A DNA stretch of 64,000 nt, taken from Streptomyces cellostaticus. GTDB taxonomy: Bacteria; Actinomycetota; Actinomycetes; Streptomycetales; Streptomycetaceae. Position numbers and translations under genes: made by a program. The stretch lies in assembly GCF_023630175.1 (NCBI RefSeq), contig NZ_JALLIN010000001.1, forward strand, positions 310,001 to 374,000, written 5' to 3'. How positions within the stretch are numbered: position 1 is the first letter of the stretch; the number at the start of each line of letters is the position of its first letter. Below, piece after piece: positions 22,765-31,869 of the stretch. Under the pieces are notes generated by a model. It was not told where the DNA came from, did no database searches, and saw only the letters and a program-made list of their open reading frames with translations.

Positions 22765-23526
22765 TCAGCGGACCTCGGTGATCTCGGGTCCGCGCTGGAG
22801 CTGGCCCATGCCGCCGGAGAAGCGTGAGCCCTCCTCCTGCTGAACGCCCTCGGGGACCATCTGGGCGTCGTTCGGCAGCTTCAGGACGATCGGGTCGCGG
22901 GGGGCCATCGGGCCCTCGCCGCGGACCACGACCGTGTCCCGGAAGATCTGCTCCAGCACGCCGGCGGCCTGCGGCTGCACCGCGCCCTGGCCGGAGATCA
23001 CGCCGCGCAGGAACCAGCGCGGGCCGTCCACACCGATGAACCGGACGACCTGGAACCCGCCGGTGCCGTCCGGGAGCTGGACCGGCACCTGGGCGCGCAG
23101 CTCCCAGCCCAGCGGGCCCTCGACCTCGTCGACGATGCCGCCCTGCTGGGTGATGCCGCCCGCGATCTCCTCGCGGACCTCGCCCCAGATGCCCTCGCGC
23201 TTGGGCGCGGCGAAGGCCTGGAGCTGGACGGCGCTGTCGCGCAGCACCACGGTCGCCGCGACGATCGCGTCACCCGCGACCTCCACCCGCAGCTCCATGC
23301 CGTCGACGCCCGGCACGAAGAGACCGCCGAGGTCGACGCGCCCCTCGGCCGGGTCGCGCACCTCGCTGCTGTCCCACGGCCCGTCGGGCCGGGGCTCGGG
23401 CTCCAGCCGGACGCGCTCGCGCTCGGCCTCTTCCTCGTCCGCCTCGGTGTCGACGCTGTCGACGACCTGCTCGGCCTCGCCGGCCGCGTCCTCGGCGGCA
23501 CCCTTCTTCTTGCGACGTCCGAACAC
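22765..23526 (-). CDS. DUF3710 family protein
   Basis: A 253-residue actinobacterial protein of unknown function. It has a short basic start (VFGRRKKKG), an acidic low-complexity stretch to about residue 50, then the conserved domain (GVDGMELRVEVAGDAIVAAT, then VVRFIGVDGPRWFLRGVISG). GTG 23526 is chosen because GGAAGGA precedes it by six bases and homologues start with this Phe-Gly-Arg-Arg-Lys motif. It follows dut with one base between stop and start, and is conserved next to dut in Streptomyces. Confidence 0.85.
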   Translation of the reverse strand: MFGRRKKKGAAEDAAGEAEQVVDSVDTEADEEEAERERVRLEPEPRPDGPWDSSEVRDPAEGRVDLGGLFVPGVDGMELRVEVAGDAIVAATVVLRDSAVQLQAFAAPKREGIWGEVREEIAGGITQQGGIVDEVEGPLGWELRAQVPVQLPDGTGGFQVVRFIGVDGPRWFLRGVISGQGAVQPQAAGVLEQIFRDTVVVRGEGPMAPRDPIVLKLPNDAQMVPEGVQQEEGSRFSGGMGQLQRGPEITEVR

Positions 23527-23527
23527 G

Positions 23528-24079
23528 TCACTGTCCTTCCCGGTCGGATACGACCGAAGCGTATCGATTCCCACCCGTCAGGCCACGCACGGCGGCCTGA
23601 CCGCTTGTGCCGCTCTCGTCGCCCACCGCGGCATGGCCACCGGTGGACCCGAAGCCCCCCTCGGCCCGCGCCGAGCCGGGAAGTTCCGCCACCTCCTGGA
23701 AGCGGACCCTCTCGACCTGCTGGACGACCAGTTGGGCAATCCGGTCGAAGCGCTCGAACCGCACCGACTCGCGCGGGTCGAGATTCACCACGATCACCTT
23801 GATCTCCCCACGGTACCCGGCATCAACCGTCCCCGGGGCATTCACGAGGGCGACACCGCAGCGGGCGGCCAGGCCGGAACGGGGGTGCACGAAGGCCGCG
23901 TACCCCTCGGGGAGGGAGATCGACACACCCGTGGGCAGCACGGCCCGCTCACCGGGTGCCAGCTCGCGCGCCTCGGTGGTGCGCAGATCGGCCCCGGCGT
24001 CGCCCGGGTGCTCGTAGGCGGGCAGCGGCACGTCCGGGTCGACGCGCCGCAGGCGCACCTCCAGCGGAGGTCGGCTCAC
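23528..24079 (-). CDS. dut: dUTP diphosphatase
   Basis: A 183-residue trimeric dUTPase that hydrolyses dUTP to dUMP and pyrophosphate. All five motifs are present in order: PGDAGADLRT, HPRSGLAAR, GTVDAGYRGEIKV, FDRIAQLVVQ and the C-terminal arm RAEGGFGSTGG. The protein extends about 30 residues past motif V, longer than usual. ATG 24079 overlaps the thioesterase stop (ATGA), and DUF3710 follows immediately. Confidence 0.95.
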   Translation of the reverse strand: MSRPPLEVRLRRVDPDVPLPAYEHPGDAGADLRTTEARELAPGERAVLPTGVSISLPEGYAAFVHPRSGLAARCGVALVNAPGTVDAGYRGEIKVIVVNLDPRESVRFERFDRIAQLVVQQVERVRFQEVAELPGSARAEGGFGSTGGHAAVGDESGTSGQAAVRGLTGGNRYASVVSDREGQ

Positions 24080-24660
24080 GGGTTCACCTCGAAGGCGCGG
24101 GCCCGCCTGGCCTGGTCCGGGTCGTCCATGGCGGCCCGGATCTCCTCCGTGCGGCCGTGGTCGATGAAGTGGTCCACCTTGACCTCGATGAACAGGGCGT
24201 CGGCGCGGACGGCGACCGGCCCCTCGGGGCCGCCGATGCGGCCGGTGGCGGTGGAGTAGATCTTGCGTCCGGCGACGGCGGTGACCTCGGCCTGGAGATG
24301 CAGCGTGGTGCCCACCGGCACCGGCCGCGTGAAGTCGGTCTCCAGCCGCCCGGTGACCGCGATGGTCCGCAGCAGCCAGTTCAGCGAGCCGAGCGTCTCG
24401 TCGAGGGCGGTGGCCAGCACGCCGCCGTGCGCGAGGCCAGGGGCGCCCTGGTGGGCGGGCTGCACGGTGAACTCGGCGGTCAGTGAGACGCCTTCACCGG
24501 CACGCGCCTGCAGGTGCAGCCCGTGCGGTTGCTCACCGCCACACCCGAAACACTGTTCGTAGTGGGCGCCGAGGAGCTCGCCGGGCGCGGGAGCGTCGGG
24601 GTGCCGTACCGGTTTCACCGCGTCGGCGGGGGGCTGAAGAGCTGCGGAACTACCACTCAC
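24076..24660 (-). CDS. PaaI-family hotdog-fold thioesterase
   Basis: A 194-residue hotdog-fold protein. CFGCGGEQPHGLHLQ, then GLAHGGVLATALDETLG with the catalytic-region His-Gly-Gly and Asp/Glu, and ETDFTRPVPVGTTL are typical of PaaI-like acyl-CoA thioesterases. The GTG at 24660 is the last start before the domain; no strong ribosome-binding site is visible, so a start slightly further out is possible. First gene of an operon with dut and DUF3710. Confidence 0.82.
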   Translation of the reverse strand: MSGSSAALQPPADAVKPVRHPDAPAPGELLGAHYEQCFGCGGEQPHGLHLQARAGEGVSLTAEFTVQPAHQGAPGLAHGGVLATALDETLGSLNWLLRTIAVTGRLETDFTRPVPVGTTLHLQAEVTAVAGRKIYSTATGRIGGPEGPVAVRADALFIEVKVDHFIDHGRTEEIRAAMDDPDQARRARAFEVNP

Positions 24661-24717
24661 AGGCGCAGACCTTACCCGCGAGTCGGCGTTGTTCCGACAC
24701 CGTGCCAAGCTTGGCTC

Positions 24718-25182
24718 ATGCAGCTCTCCGCCACCCCCTACGAAGAACGCCTCACCACCCCTCGTTCGTGGTGGCTGATGAGCTTCCTCGTGGGCGTCTC
24801 GTTCGCCCTGGTCCTGCTGCCCTTCGGAACCCTGCCGCTGCTCGGCGGCCTGGTCGGCGGTACGGCCGCCGCGGCCGTGGTGGCCAGCGCGTACGGCTCC
24901 CCGCGGATCAGGGTGGTGGGCGACTCGCTGATCGCCGGTGAGGCCAGGGTGCCGGTGTCGGCCCTCGGCGACGCGCAGGTCCTCGACCCCGAGGAGGCGC
25001 GCGCCTGGCGCACGTACAAGGCCGACACCCGCGCCTTCCTGCTGCTGCGCGCCTACATCCCCACGGCTCTGCGGGTGGAGGTCACGGACCCGGAGGACCC
25101 GACGCCGTACCTGTACCTGTCGACGCGGGAGCCGGAGCGCCTGGCGGCCGCGATCGAGGCGGCCCGGCGGACGGCGGCGTAG
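24718..25182 (+). CDS. DUF3093 family membrane protein
   Basis: A 154-residue actinobacterial protein: two adjacent hydrophobic segments (WWLMSFLVGVSFALVLLPFG and LLGGLVGGTAAAAVVASAYG), then a soluble domain (RIRVVGDSLIAGEARVPVSA and FLLLRAYIPTALRVEVTDPE). Members of this family have no assigned function and usually sit next to dut. It is divergent from the thioesterase operon, and it may start as a nearly leaderless transcript since ATG 24718 has no clear ribosome-binding site. Confidence 0.82.
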   Translation: MQLSATPYEERLTTPRSWWLMSFLVGVSFALVLLPFGTLPLLGGLVGGTAAAAVVASAYGSPRIRVVGDSLIAGEARVPVSALGDAQVLDPEEARAWRTYKADTRAFLLLRAYIPTALRVEVTDPEDPTPYLYLSTREPERLAAAIEAARRTAA

Positions 25183-25187
25183 CGCCC

Positions 25188-26105
25188 TCAGTCCTCGGGC
25201 CCACCGGAGAGCTCGCCGAGTCCGACCGGGTGCTCGGGCTGGTCCAGCGGCGGCAGTGCGGGCAGCTCGTCCCACGGCACCTGGACCTTACGCAGGTCCG
25301 CGCGGATCCGTGCGGCGAGTCTTCTGGTGTCCCTGCGGTTCATGACGGCGCCCACCGCGGCGCCCACCATGAACGGCATGAGGTTCGGCAGGTCCCGGAG
25401 CATCCGCTTCATGATCTGCTGGCGCAGTTCGCGCTTCATCCGGCCGCCGAGGGCCGCGTCGATGGTGGCCGGCTGGGTCACCTTGATGCCGCGCTCCCCC
25501 GCCCAGGAGGACAGGTACGCGGTGCTGCGGGCCCGGAGGTTTCCCGGCGGCCGTACGCCGTAGACCTCGTGCAGTTCGGCGAGGAGCTTCAGCTCGATCG
25601 CGGCGACCCCGGTGATCTCGGTCGCCAGCTCGGTCGGCATGGCCGGCGGCACCGGCAGCATCGCCGCCGCCCCGATACCGGCCCCGACCGCCGAGGTACC
25701 GGCCGCCGCGCCCGCCACCAGCTTGTCGGCGAGTTCCTCGGGTCCGAGGCCGGGGAACTGGCGGCGCAGTGCCGCGAGGTCGCGTACGGGCACACGCGGG
25801 GCGATCTCGAGGATGCGGTCCGCGACGTACGCCAGTCCCGCGCGGGCTCCGCTGCCGCCCCTGCGGGCCCCTTCCCGGGCCAGGTCCCGGGCCTTGCCGC
25901 GGGCCACCGCGGCCCGTCGCGCGGCGAGGGGCTGCGGCTCCGGCGCCGTCGGGTGGTCATCCCGGCCGGACGCCGGTTCGAGCGAGGCTCCCGCCGAGGA
26001 TGAGCCCCGCTCGTCGTCACGCGCGCCGTGCGGGCCGCCGTGCGGCCCCTTGTCCGCTCTCCGCAGGGAGAAGCGGCGCTTCCGTGGAGGGGTCGAGCCG
26101 GTCAC
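25188..26105 (-). CDS. Conserved hypothetical with EcsC-like glycine-rich region
   Basis: A 305-residue protein. The first 90 residues are charged and low-complexity. A conserved region follows: VPVRDLAALRRQFPGLGPEE, a Gly/Ala-rich hydrophobic segment (VAGAAAGTSAVGAGIGAAAM), LPVPPAMPTELATEITGVAA, and near the end LMPFMVGAAVGAVMNRRDTR. The pattern resembles EcsC-type proteins but I am not certain. Function unknown. Convergent to DUF3093. Confidence 0.7.
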   Translation of the reverse strand: MTGSTPPRKRRFSLRRADKGPHGGPHGARDDERGSSSAGASLEPASGRDDHPTAPEPQPLAARRAAVARGKARDLAREGARRGGSGARAGLAYVADRILEIAPRVPVRDLAALRRQFPGLGPEELADKLVAGAAAGTSAVGAGIGAAAMLPVPPAMPTELATEITGVAAIELKLLAELHEVYGVRPPGNLRARSTAYLSSWAGERGIKVTQPATIDAALGGRMKRELRQQIMKRMLRDLPNLMPFMVGAAVGAVMNRRDTRRLAARIRADLRKVQVPWDELPALPPLDQPEHPVGLGELSGGPED

Positions 26106-26118
26106 GGCCGACCCGTCC

Positions 26119-26415
26119 TCAGTCGCAGTCGCGGCAGATCGGCTGGCCGTTCTTCTCGCGGGCCAGCTGGCTGCGGTGGTGCACCAGGAAGCAGCTCATG
26201 CAGGTGAACTCGTCCTGCTGCTTGGGCAGCACCCGGACGGCCAGCTCCTCGTTCGAGAGGTCGGCGCCCGGCAGCTCGAGGCCCTCCGCGGCCTCGAACT
26301 CGTCGACGTCCACCGCGGAGGTGGACTTGTCGTTCCGGCGGGCCTTCAGCTCTTCAAGGCTGTCCGAGTCGACGTCGTCGTCGGTCTTGCGTGGAGTGTC
26401 GTAATCGGTTGCCAT
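26119..26415 (-). CDS. DUF4193 family zinc-binding protein
   Basis: A 98-residue acidic protein with MATDYDTPRKTDDDVDSDSL at the N-terminus and two cysteine pairs (FTCMSCF and PICRDCD) at the C-terminus, likely binding zinc. DUF4193 is nearly universal in actinobacteria and is of unknown function; some members resemble RbpA-like transcription factors in size and charge only. Upstream of it lies a 390-bp gap. Confidence 0.85.
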   Translation of the reverse strand: MATDYDTPRKTDDDVDSDSLEELKARRNDKSTSAVDVDEFEAAEGLELPGADLSNEELAVRVLPKQQDEFTCMSCFLVHHRSQLAREKNGQPICRDCD

Positions 26416-26807
26416 GTCGCTCTCCCCCTCTGGGTGTCTGCGGTGTCTTCAGCGCACGTAACGCGTGAGAGGCCGGACTTGTGCCCGACCTGAGGCGGAG
26501 ATTTTGCCTCACATCAAGGTCTGTTACTCAATCGACACCCAAGTCGGCCGCTCGCGAGTGATCGGCTTGGATGGCGGTGAGGACCGTACACGGTTCGAAT
26601 GTCGCACCTCAAAGGCGCCTCACCGTGTACTTCCCGTGATCTAGAGCCCTGAAAACTGGGATTTTCCCGGCTTTCCGCCCCGTGTCATGATCACGCGGAG
26701 TACATGGCCGGAAATCCGTCCATGTGATCGATCACACAGGATCAACCACCGAAGGGGGCGGGGAAATTCCGCGTCAAGCGAACAAGCCCCCCGCGTGTCG
26801 GATCTCG
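26416..26807. other. Intergenic region between cutS and the DUF4193 gene
   Basis: 392 bases with lower G+C than the genes. It contains one dispersed inverted repeat (GTACACGGT 26586-26594 and ACCGTGTAC 26622-26630, 27 bases apart). No gene is supported; it should hold the DUF4193 promoter and the cutRS terminator. Confidence 0.4.
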
Positions 26808-28052
26808 TCACAGCGGCAGCGTGACCCGCATCACCAGGCCCCCGCCCTCGCGGGGCGTCGCCACGATGTGGCCGCCGTGCGCGCGGGCCACGGACCGGAC
26901 GATGGACAGGCCGAGGCCCACTCCCTTGTCGCTGCCCGTGCGCTCCGTGCGCAGCCGTCTGAACGGCTCGAAGAGGTTGTCGATCTCGTACGCCGGCACC
27001 ACGGGACCGGTGTTGGAGACGGTCAGCACCGCCTGCCCGTGCCGCACCTCGGTGGTCACCTCGACCCAGCCGTCCTCGGGCACGTTGTAGCGCACCGCGT
27101 TCTGGACGAGGTTCAGCGCGATCCGCTCCAGCAGCACGCCGTTGCCCAGCACCACCGCGGGCTCGCGCTCGCCCCGGAGGGCGACGCCCTTGGCCTCGGC
27201 CTCGGCGTTCACCTGGTCGATGGCCTGGCCGGCCACCTCGGCCAGGTCGACCGGCTTGCGCTCGATGATCTGGTTGTCGCTGCGGGCGAGCAGCAGCAGG
27301 CCCTCCACGAGCTGCTCGCTGCGCTCGTTGGTGGCCAGCAGCGTCTTGCCGAGCTGCTGGAGCTCCACCGGCGCGTTCGGATCGGACAGATGCACCTCGA
27401 GGAGGGTGCGGTTGATCGCGAGCGGCGTGCGCAGCTCGTGGGACGCGTTGCCGACGAAGCGCTGCTGGGCGGTGAAGGCCCGTTCTAGGCGCTCCAGCAT
27501 CTCGTCGAAGGTGTCCGCGAGTTCCTTGAGCTCGTCGTCCGGGCCGTCCAGCTCGATCCTGCGGGACAGGTCCGAGCCCGCCACCCGGCGTGCGGTGCGC
27601 GTGATCCGGCCGAGCGGGGACAGTACGCGGCCCGCCATCGCGTAGCCGAACGCGAAGGCGATCACGGCGAGGCCCAGCAGGGCCAGCAGCGAGCGGCTGA
27701 GCAGGTTGTCCAGGGCCGCGTGGCGCTGGCTGTCGGCGCACCGGCTGATCGCGTCGTTGAAGTCGGCGAGCGGGACCTGGTTGGTGATCGCGGGGCAGTT
27801 GTCGCTGGAGACCTTCAGCTCCTGGAAGCTGACGATCTTGAACAGCGGTGCGTTGCCGTTGGTGATGGCCTGCGCGGCCAGCAGGTAGATGATCGACAGC
27901 AGCAGGATGCCGGCGATCAGGAACATGCCGCCGTACAGCAGTGTGAGGCGTATCCGGATGGTCGGGCGCAGCCACGGGAAGGGGGGCTGCGGCCGCCGGG
28001 GGTCCCAGGTGGGCTTCGGGGGCGCCTGGGGCGGCGCGGGGGTGGTGGCCAT
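26808..28052 (-). CDS. cutS: Sensor histidine kinase CutS
   Basis: A 414-residue membrane sensor: cytoplasmic Pro-rich N-terminus, TM1 (LLYGGMFLIAGILLLSIIYL), extracytoplasmic loop of about 65 residues with two cysteines (C86 and C105), TM2 (SLLALLGLAVIAFAFGYAMA), HAMP, DHp (NASHELRTPLAINRTLLEVH) and HATPase_c (NLVQNAVRYNV, GLGLSIVRS). CutS is the Streptomyces sensor linked to secretion stress and copper-related phenotypes, and the extracellular cysteine pair is thought to monitor disulfide state. It follows cutR by six bases. Confidence 0.88.
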   Translation of the reverse strand: MATTPAPPQAPPKPTWDPRRPQPPFPWLRPTIRIRLTLLYGGMFLIAGILLLSIIYLLAAQAITNGNAPLFKIVSFQELKVSSDNCPAITNQVPLADFNDAISRCADSQRHAALDNLLSRSLLALLGLAVIAFAFGYAMAGRVLSPLGRITRTARRVAGSDLSRRIELDGPDDELKELADTFDEMLERLERAFTAQQRFVGNASHELRTPLAINRTLLEVHLSDPNAPVELQQLGKTLLATNERSEQLVEGLLLLARSDNQIIERKPVDLAEVAGQAIDQVNAEAEAKGVALRGEREPAVVLGNGVLLERIALNLVQNAVRYNVPEDGWVEVTTEVRHGQAVLTVSNTGPVVPAYEIDNLFEPFRRLRTERTGSDKGVGLGLSIVRSVARAHGGHIVATPREGGGLVMRVTLPL

Positions 28053-28058
28053 GGCGGA

Positions 28059-28712
28059 TCAGATCCGGTAGCCGGAGCCGGGGACGGTGACGATCACCGG
28101 CGGCTCGCCGAGCTTGCGGCGCAGCGTCATGACGGTCACCCGCACGACGTTGGTGAAGGGGTCGGTGTTCTCGTCCCAGGCCTTCTCCAGGAGCTGCTCG
28201 GCCGAGACCACCGCGCCCTCGCTGCGCATGAGCACCTCCAGCACCGCGAACTCCTTGGGCGCGAGCTGGACCTCCTTGCCGTCGCGGAAGACCTCGCGGC
28301 GGTTGGGGTCGAGCTTGATGCCGGCCCGCTCCAGGACCGGCGGCAGGGGCACGCTCGTACGGCGTCCGAGGGCCCGTACGCGCGCGATCAGCTCGCTGAA
28401 GGCGAACGGCTTGGGGAGATAGTCGTCGGCGCCGATCTCCAGGCCCTCGACGCGGTCGCTGACGTCTCCCGAGGCGGTGAGCATGAGCACGCGCGTGGGC
28501 ATGCCCAGCTCCACGATCTTGCGGCAGACGTCGTCGCCGTGCACGAGCGGGAGGTCACGGTCGAGGACGACCACGTCGTAGTCGTTGACGCCGATGCGCT
28601 CCAGGGCGGCCGCACCGTCGTACACGACGTCGACGGCCATGGCCTCCCGGCGCAGTCCGGTGGCCACCGCATCGGCGAGCAGTTGCTCGTCCTCGACGAC
28701 GAGTACGCGCAC
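28059..28712 (-). CDS. cutR: Response regulator CutR
   Basis: A 217-residue OmpR-type regulator, partner of CutS. Receiver: VLVVEDEQ, phospho-Asp in VVVLDRDLPLVHGDD (about residue 52), DDYLPKPF. Output winged helix: LAPKEFAVLEVLMRSEGAVV and TVMTLRRKLGEPPVIVTVPG. GTG 28712 has GGAAGG nine to ten bases upstream and starts exactly at the receiver fold. First gene of the cutRS operon. Confidence 0.88.
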   Translation of the reverse strand: MRVLVVEDEQLLADAVATGLRREAMAVDVVYDGAAALERIGVNDYDVVVLDRDLPLVHGDDVCRKIVELGMPTRVLMLTASGDVSDRVEGLEIGADDYLPKPFAFSELIARVRALGRRTSVPLPPVLERAGIKLDPNRREVFRDGKEVQLAPKEFAVLEVLMRSEGAVVSAEQLLEKAWDENTDPFTNVVRVTVMTLRRKLGEPPVIVTVPGSGYRI

Positions 28713-29137
28713 GTCGCTTGTCCTTCCTGTGTCCACCCGCGTAGCGCGCGGTGAGGCGCGCGCGGGCAGGGGTGTCCGTGGGATGTGACCTCCATCCTGC
28801 CCTTTTCGGCCATAAGTCGGCTGTAAGGCGGGGGCCGGGACCGAGGGGACCCCGGGCGGCCGGGCGGAGACGCGAGATTTTCTCCGGCGGTCGAGGTTTC
28901 CCGGACGGAACGTGGGGGGAGGACGGCATGTACATCCCGCGATCACGCTCTGCATGTGCCGCAGCACCATGCGGTACATCGCGATCCGCCTCCGCATCCG
29001 CAGAGTGGGCGTGGGTGTCCGGCACCGTCGCCGCCCGGCCGGGCTGCGCTGGGCACCCGCGGCAGACGTGATCGTTTCCCTCCGAACGGCACACCCCCGT
29101 GCCACCCGACCCACGACCCAGGACGAGGGGGCGCAGC
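28713..29137. other. Divergent intergenic region between cutR and a small ORF
   Basis: 425 bases. The right half can be read as short arginine-rich peptides on the + strand but none has a ribosome-binding site plus a recognisable product. It must hold the cutRS promoter. Confidence 0.35.
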
Positions 29138-29314
29138 ATGGACGCATTCACCGCAGGACTTCTGCAGCGCATAAAGACGACCGAGTCCGACCTGTCGCGG
29201 GCTCGTGACGAGGGCGACGACTTCCTTGTCGAAGTGGAGCAGGGCGAGCTCGACGACCTGCGCCGCCTCGCCGCCGAGCACGGTGTGGAGGTCGGCGCGT
29301 CACGCGTCTGTTAG
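29138..29314 (+). CDS. Small conserved protein, 58 residues
   Basis: ATG 29138 with GAGGGGG upstream encodes MDAFTAGLLQRIKTTESDLS, then an acidic amphipathic stretch ending in VEVGASRVC. It is predicted to be one long helix with a C-terminal cysteine. Similar short proteins occur in Streptomyces near this locus, but no function is known to me. It is followed by a strong hairpin. Confidence 0.65.
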   Translation: MDAFTAGLLQRIKTTESDLSRARDEGDDFLVEVEQGELDDLRRLAAEHGVEVGASRVC

Positions 29315-29331
29315 GCCCGCAGGGCAGGAAC

Positions 29332-29364
29332 GGGGCCCCCGGCGAATCCAGCGCCGGGGGTCCC
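29332..29364. terminator. Terminator between the small gene and the inositol-phosphatase-like gene
   Basis: A 13-bp stem (GGGGCCCCCGGCG at 29332-29344, CGCCGGGGGTCCC at 29352-29364, one G-U pair) with a 7-base loop between convergent genes. Confidence 0.75.
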
Positions 29365-29450
29365 GCTCGTCCGGCGCCCCCGGTACGACGCCTTCCCCGC
29401 TGACGCGGCCCCAAGGGGGAAAGGCCCTCGCCGGTCGTGCCGGGCGCCTG

Positions 29451-30266
29451 TCAGTCGTGCCAGGCGCCGAAGTCCTCCAGCAGCCGCTGGAGGGGTTCGA
29501 AGACGCCCGGGGTGCCCGCGACCGTCAGATCGCCCGTGGGGGGCTCTCCGGGGCGTCCACCGGTCAGCGCGCCCGCCTCCCGGGCGATCAGGTCGCCCGC
29601 CGCCACGTCCCAGGCGTGCAGACCGCGCTCGTAGTAGCCGTCCAGCCGGCCGCAGGCCAGGTCGCACAGGTCGACCGCGGCCGAGCCGCCACGCCGGATG
29701 TCCCGCAGCAGCGGGATGAGCCGGGCGGCGACCTCGGCCTGGTGGGTGCGGACCCGGGCGACGTAGTTGAAGCCGGTGGAGACCAGCGCCTGGTCCAGCG
29801 GGGGCGCGGGACGGCAGGACAGCGCCCGCTCCCCCTCCCACGCGCCCGTGGCCCGGGCTCCGTCACCGCGTACCGCGTGGTACGTCTCGCCGCGCATCGG
29901 TGCCGAGACCACCCCGACGACGGTCTCGCCGTCCTGCTCGGCCGCGACGGACACGGCCCAGGTCGGCAGTCCGTAGAGGTAGTTGACCGTGCCGTCGAGC
30001 GGGTCGATCACCCAGCGGATGCCGCTGGTGCCCTCGGTGCAGGCCCCCTCCTCGCCGAGGAAGCCGTCCTCGGGTCGCCGTCCCGAGATCAGGTCGGTGA
30101 TCAGTTTCTCGGCGGCGATGTCCATCTCGGTGACGACGTCGATGGGGCTCGACTTGGTCCTGGCCACCTCGAGGTCGGCGGGCCGTCCGTCGCGCAGCAG
30201 CTCGCCGGCCCGGCGGGCGGCCTCCTGGGCCAGTTCGAGCAGTTCCCGGTGGAGGGGGTCGGTCAC
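29451..30266 (-). CDS. Inositol monophosphatase family protein
   Basis: A 271-residue Mg2+-dependent phosphatase of the IMPase/FBPase/BPNase fold. Metal site I is in FLGEEGA, site II in WVIDPLDGTVNYLYGLPTWA, and the late Asp is in HAWDVAAGDLIAREAGAL. Substrate could be inositol-1-phosphate, histidinol phosphate or PAP; sequence alone does not decide. GTG 30266 has GAGGAG upstream. Confidence 0.87.
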   Translation of the reverse strand: MTDPLHRELLELAQEAARRAGELLRDGRPADLEVARTKSSPIDVVTEMDIAAEKLITDLISGRRPEDGFLGEEGACTEGTSGIRWVIDPLDGTVNYLYGLPTWAVSVAAEQDGETVVGVVSAPMRGETYHAVRGDGARATGAWEGERALSCRPAPPLDQALVSTGFNYVARVRTHQAEVAARLIPLLRDIRRGGSAAVDLCDLACGRLDGYYERGLHAWDVAAGDLIAREAGALTGGRPGEPPTGDLTVAGTPGVFEPLQRLLEDFGAWHD

Positions 30267-30610
30267 GGGTCTCCTCAGGCGAGGTCGGGGGTCTTCCGGA
30301 GCGGGCCGGCGCCGAGGGACGGCGCCCGGGCCCCGGGACGGTTGGGATGCGGGTGGGGTGCGGTCGTGCGACGGCCCGGCGGAGCGGCGCCGACGCGCCG
30401 GGGCTCCCCCGGGCGGGCGAACCCGGCGGGCCCCTCGGCGCGCGGGCGAACCCGACACGACGGGCCGTCCCCCGCGCGGGCGGGGTCCGGCGCGGACGAG
30501 CCGGTGGCCGGCGGCGGCGCGGTGGACGCGCGTGCCGGGCCCCGTGTCACCGGCGTGATCCGCTCACGCCCGGTGCCCTGAACGAAGAGACGGGCCGGTG
30601 AACCTTCCGG
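30267..30610. other. Intergenic, extremely GC-rich, nothing recognised
   Basis: 344 bases between two minus-strand genes, with very high G+C and many CGGGCG-type runs. Frames are arginine/proline-rich with no domain signature. Confidence 0.35.
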
Positions 30611-31741
30611 TCACGGCACCGGGGGGCTGTCGGCGCCGGCGGCGGCCGGCTTCGGGGCGCGGGCCGGGCAGCAGCCGACGGGACACAGGTCGTGGCTCGG
30701 GCCGAGCGCGCCGAGGGCGCACCGGGTGACCTCCTGCCCGCGCTCCGCCGCGCACCGCTCCAGGACCAGTTCCCGGACGGCCGCCGCGAACCGCGGGTCG
30801 GCGCCCACGGTGGCCGAGCGGCGCACCGGCAGGCCCAGCTCCCCGGCCTTGGCCGTGGCCTCGGTGTCGAGGTCGTAGAGGACCTCCATGTGGTCGGAGA
30901 CGAAGCCGATGGGCGCCATGACGACGGCGGGGACGCCGGCTGCGTGCCGCTCCTCGAGGTGGTCGCAGATGTCCGGCTCCAGCCAGGGGATGTGCGGGGC
31001 GCCGGAGCGGGACTGGTAGACGAGCCGCCAGGGATGGTCGACGCCGGTGCGCTCGCGGACGGCGTCGGCGATCGACTGGGCCACGTCCAGGTGCTGCTCG
31101 ACGTACGCCCCGCCCTCCCCGTGGGCCTCGACCGGGCCGGAGGTGTCGGCGGCGGAGGTCGGGATGGAGTGGGTGGTGAAGGCGATGTGGGCGCCGTCGC
31201 GCACGTCCTCGGGGAGGTCGGCGAGGGAGCGCAGCACGCCGTCGATCATGGGCTCGACGAAGCCCGGGTGGTTGAAGTAGTGGCGCAGCTTGTCGACCTC
31301 CGGCGCGCGCACGCCCTCGGCCCGGAGCGCGGCCAGCGCGTCGGCGAGGTTCTCCCGGTACTGGCGGCAGCCCGAGTAGGAGGCGTAGGCGCTGGTGGCG
31401 AGCACCAGGACGCGGCGGCGGCCGTCGGCCGCCATCTCGCGCAGGGTGTCGGTCAGGTACGGCGCCCAGTTGCGGTTGCCCCAGTAGACCGGCAGGTTCA
31501 GGCCGTGCGCGGCGAAGTCCTCCCGCAGGGCCTTCAGCAGGGCCCGGTTCTGGTCGTTGATGGGGCTGACCCCGCCGAACAGGAAGTAGTGCTGCCCGAC
31601 CTCCTTCAGCCGCTCCTTCGGGATGCCGCGCCCGCGCGTGACGTTCTCCAGGAACGGGACCACGTCGTCGGGGCCTTCGGGGCCGCCGAACGAGAGCAGG
31701 AGCAGGGCGTCGTACGGGGTGTGATCGAGCGCGTCTGGCAT
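30611..31741 (-). CDS. hemH: Ferrochelatase (coproporphyrin-type likely)
   Basis: A 376-residue class I ferrochelatase. N-terminal [20 protein letters not shown], catalytic His in [18 protein letters not shown], conserved [19 protein letters not shown] and [20 protein letters not shown]. The C-terminal region has cysteines typical of actinobacterial [2Fe-2S] ferrochelatases ([18 protein letters not shown], then LCPVGCCPA). Actinobacteria use the coproporphyrin-dependent haem route, so the substrate is probably coproporphyrin III (CpfC activity). Divergent from an MFS gene. Confidence 0.92.
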   Translation of the reverse strand: MPDALDHTPYDALLLLSFGGPEGPDDVVPFLENVTRGRGIPKERLKEVGQHYFLFGGVSPINDQNRALLKALREDFAAHGLNLPVYWGNRNWAPYLTDTLREMAADGRRRVLVLATSAYASYSGCRQYRENLADALAALRAEGVRAPEVDKLRHYFNHPGFVEPMIDGVLRSLADLPEDVRDGAHIAFTTHSIPTSAADTSGPVEAHGEGGAYVEQHLDVAQSIADAVRERTGVDHPWRLVYQSRSGAPHIPWLEPDICDHLEERHAAGVPAVVMAPIGFVSDHMEVLYDLDTEATAKAGELGLPVRRSATVGADPRFAAAVRELVLERCAAERGQEVTRCALGALGPSHDLCPVGCCPARAPKPAAAGADSPPVP

Positions 31742-31869
31742 GACTCGATCCTGCCACCCGGTACCGACAGGAGGGGAACAGCGGGGTGAAGAGTCGGGTT
31801 CGAGGTGGTTTCGTCATGATTTTCCGACGGCTTCGCCCGCGGCGCCCCCGACGCTTCGCGAGGGTGCAC

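Noticed and set aside
24076..25275. A longer thioesterase starting near 25275
   Set aside because: The extra N-terminus runs antisense through the DUF3093 gene and has shadow-frame composition; the hotdog domain starts near 24600.
28059..29147. A CutR form extended to 29147
   Set aside because: The added 145 residues are Arg/Pro-rich with no domain, while GTG 28712 has a good ribosome-binding site and begins at the receiver fold.
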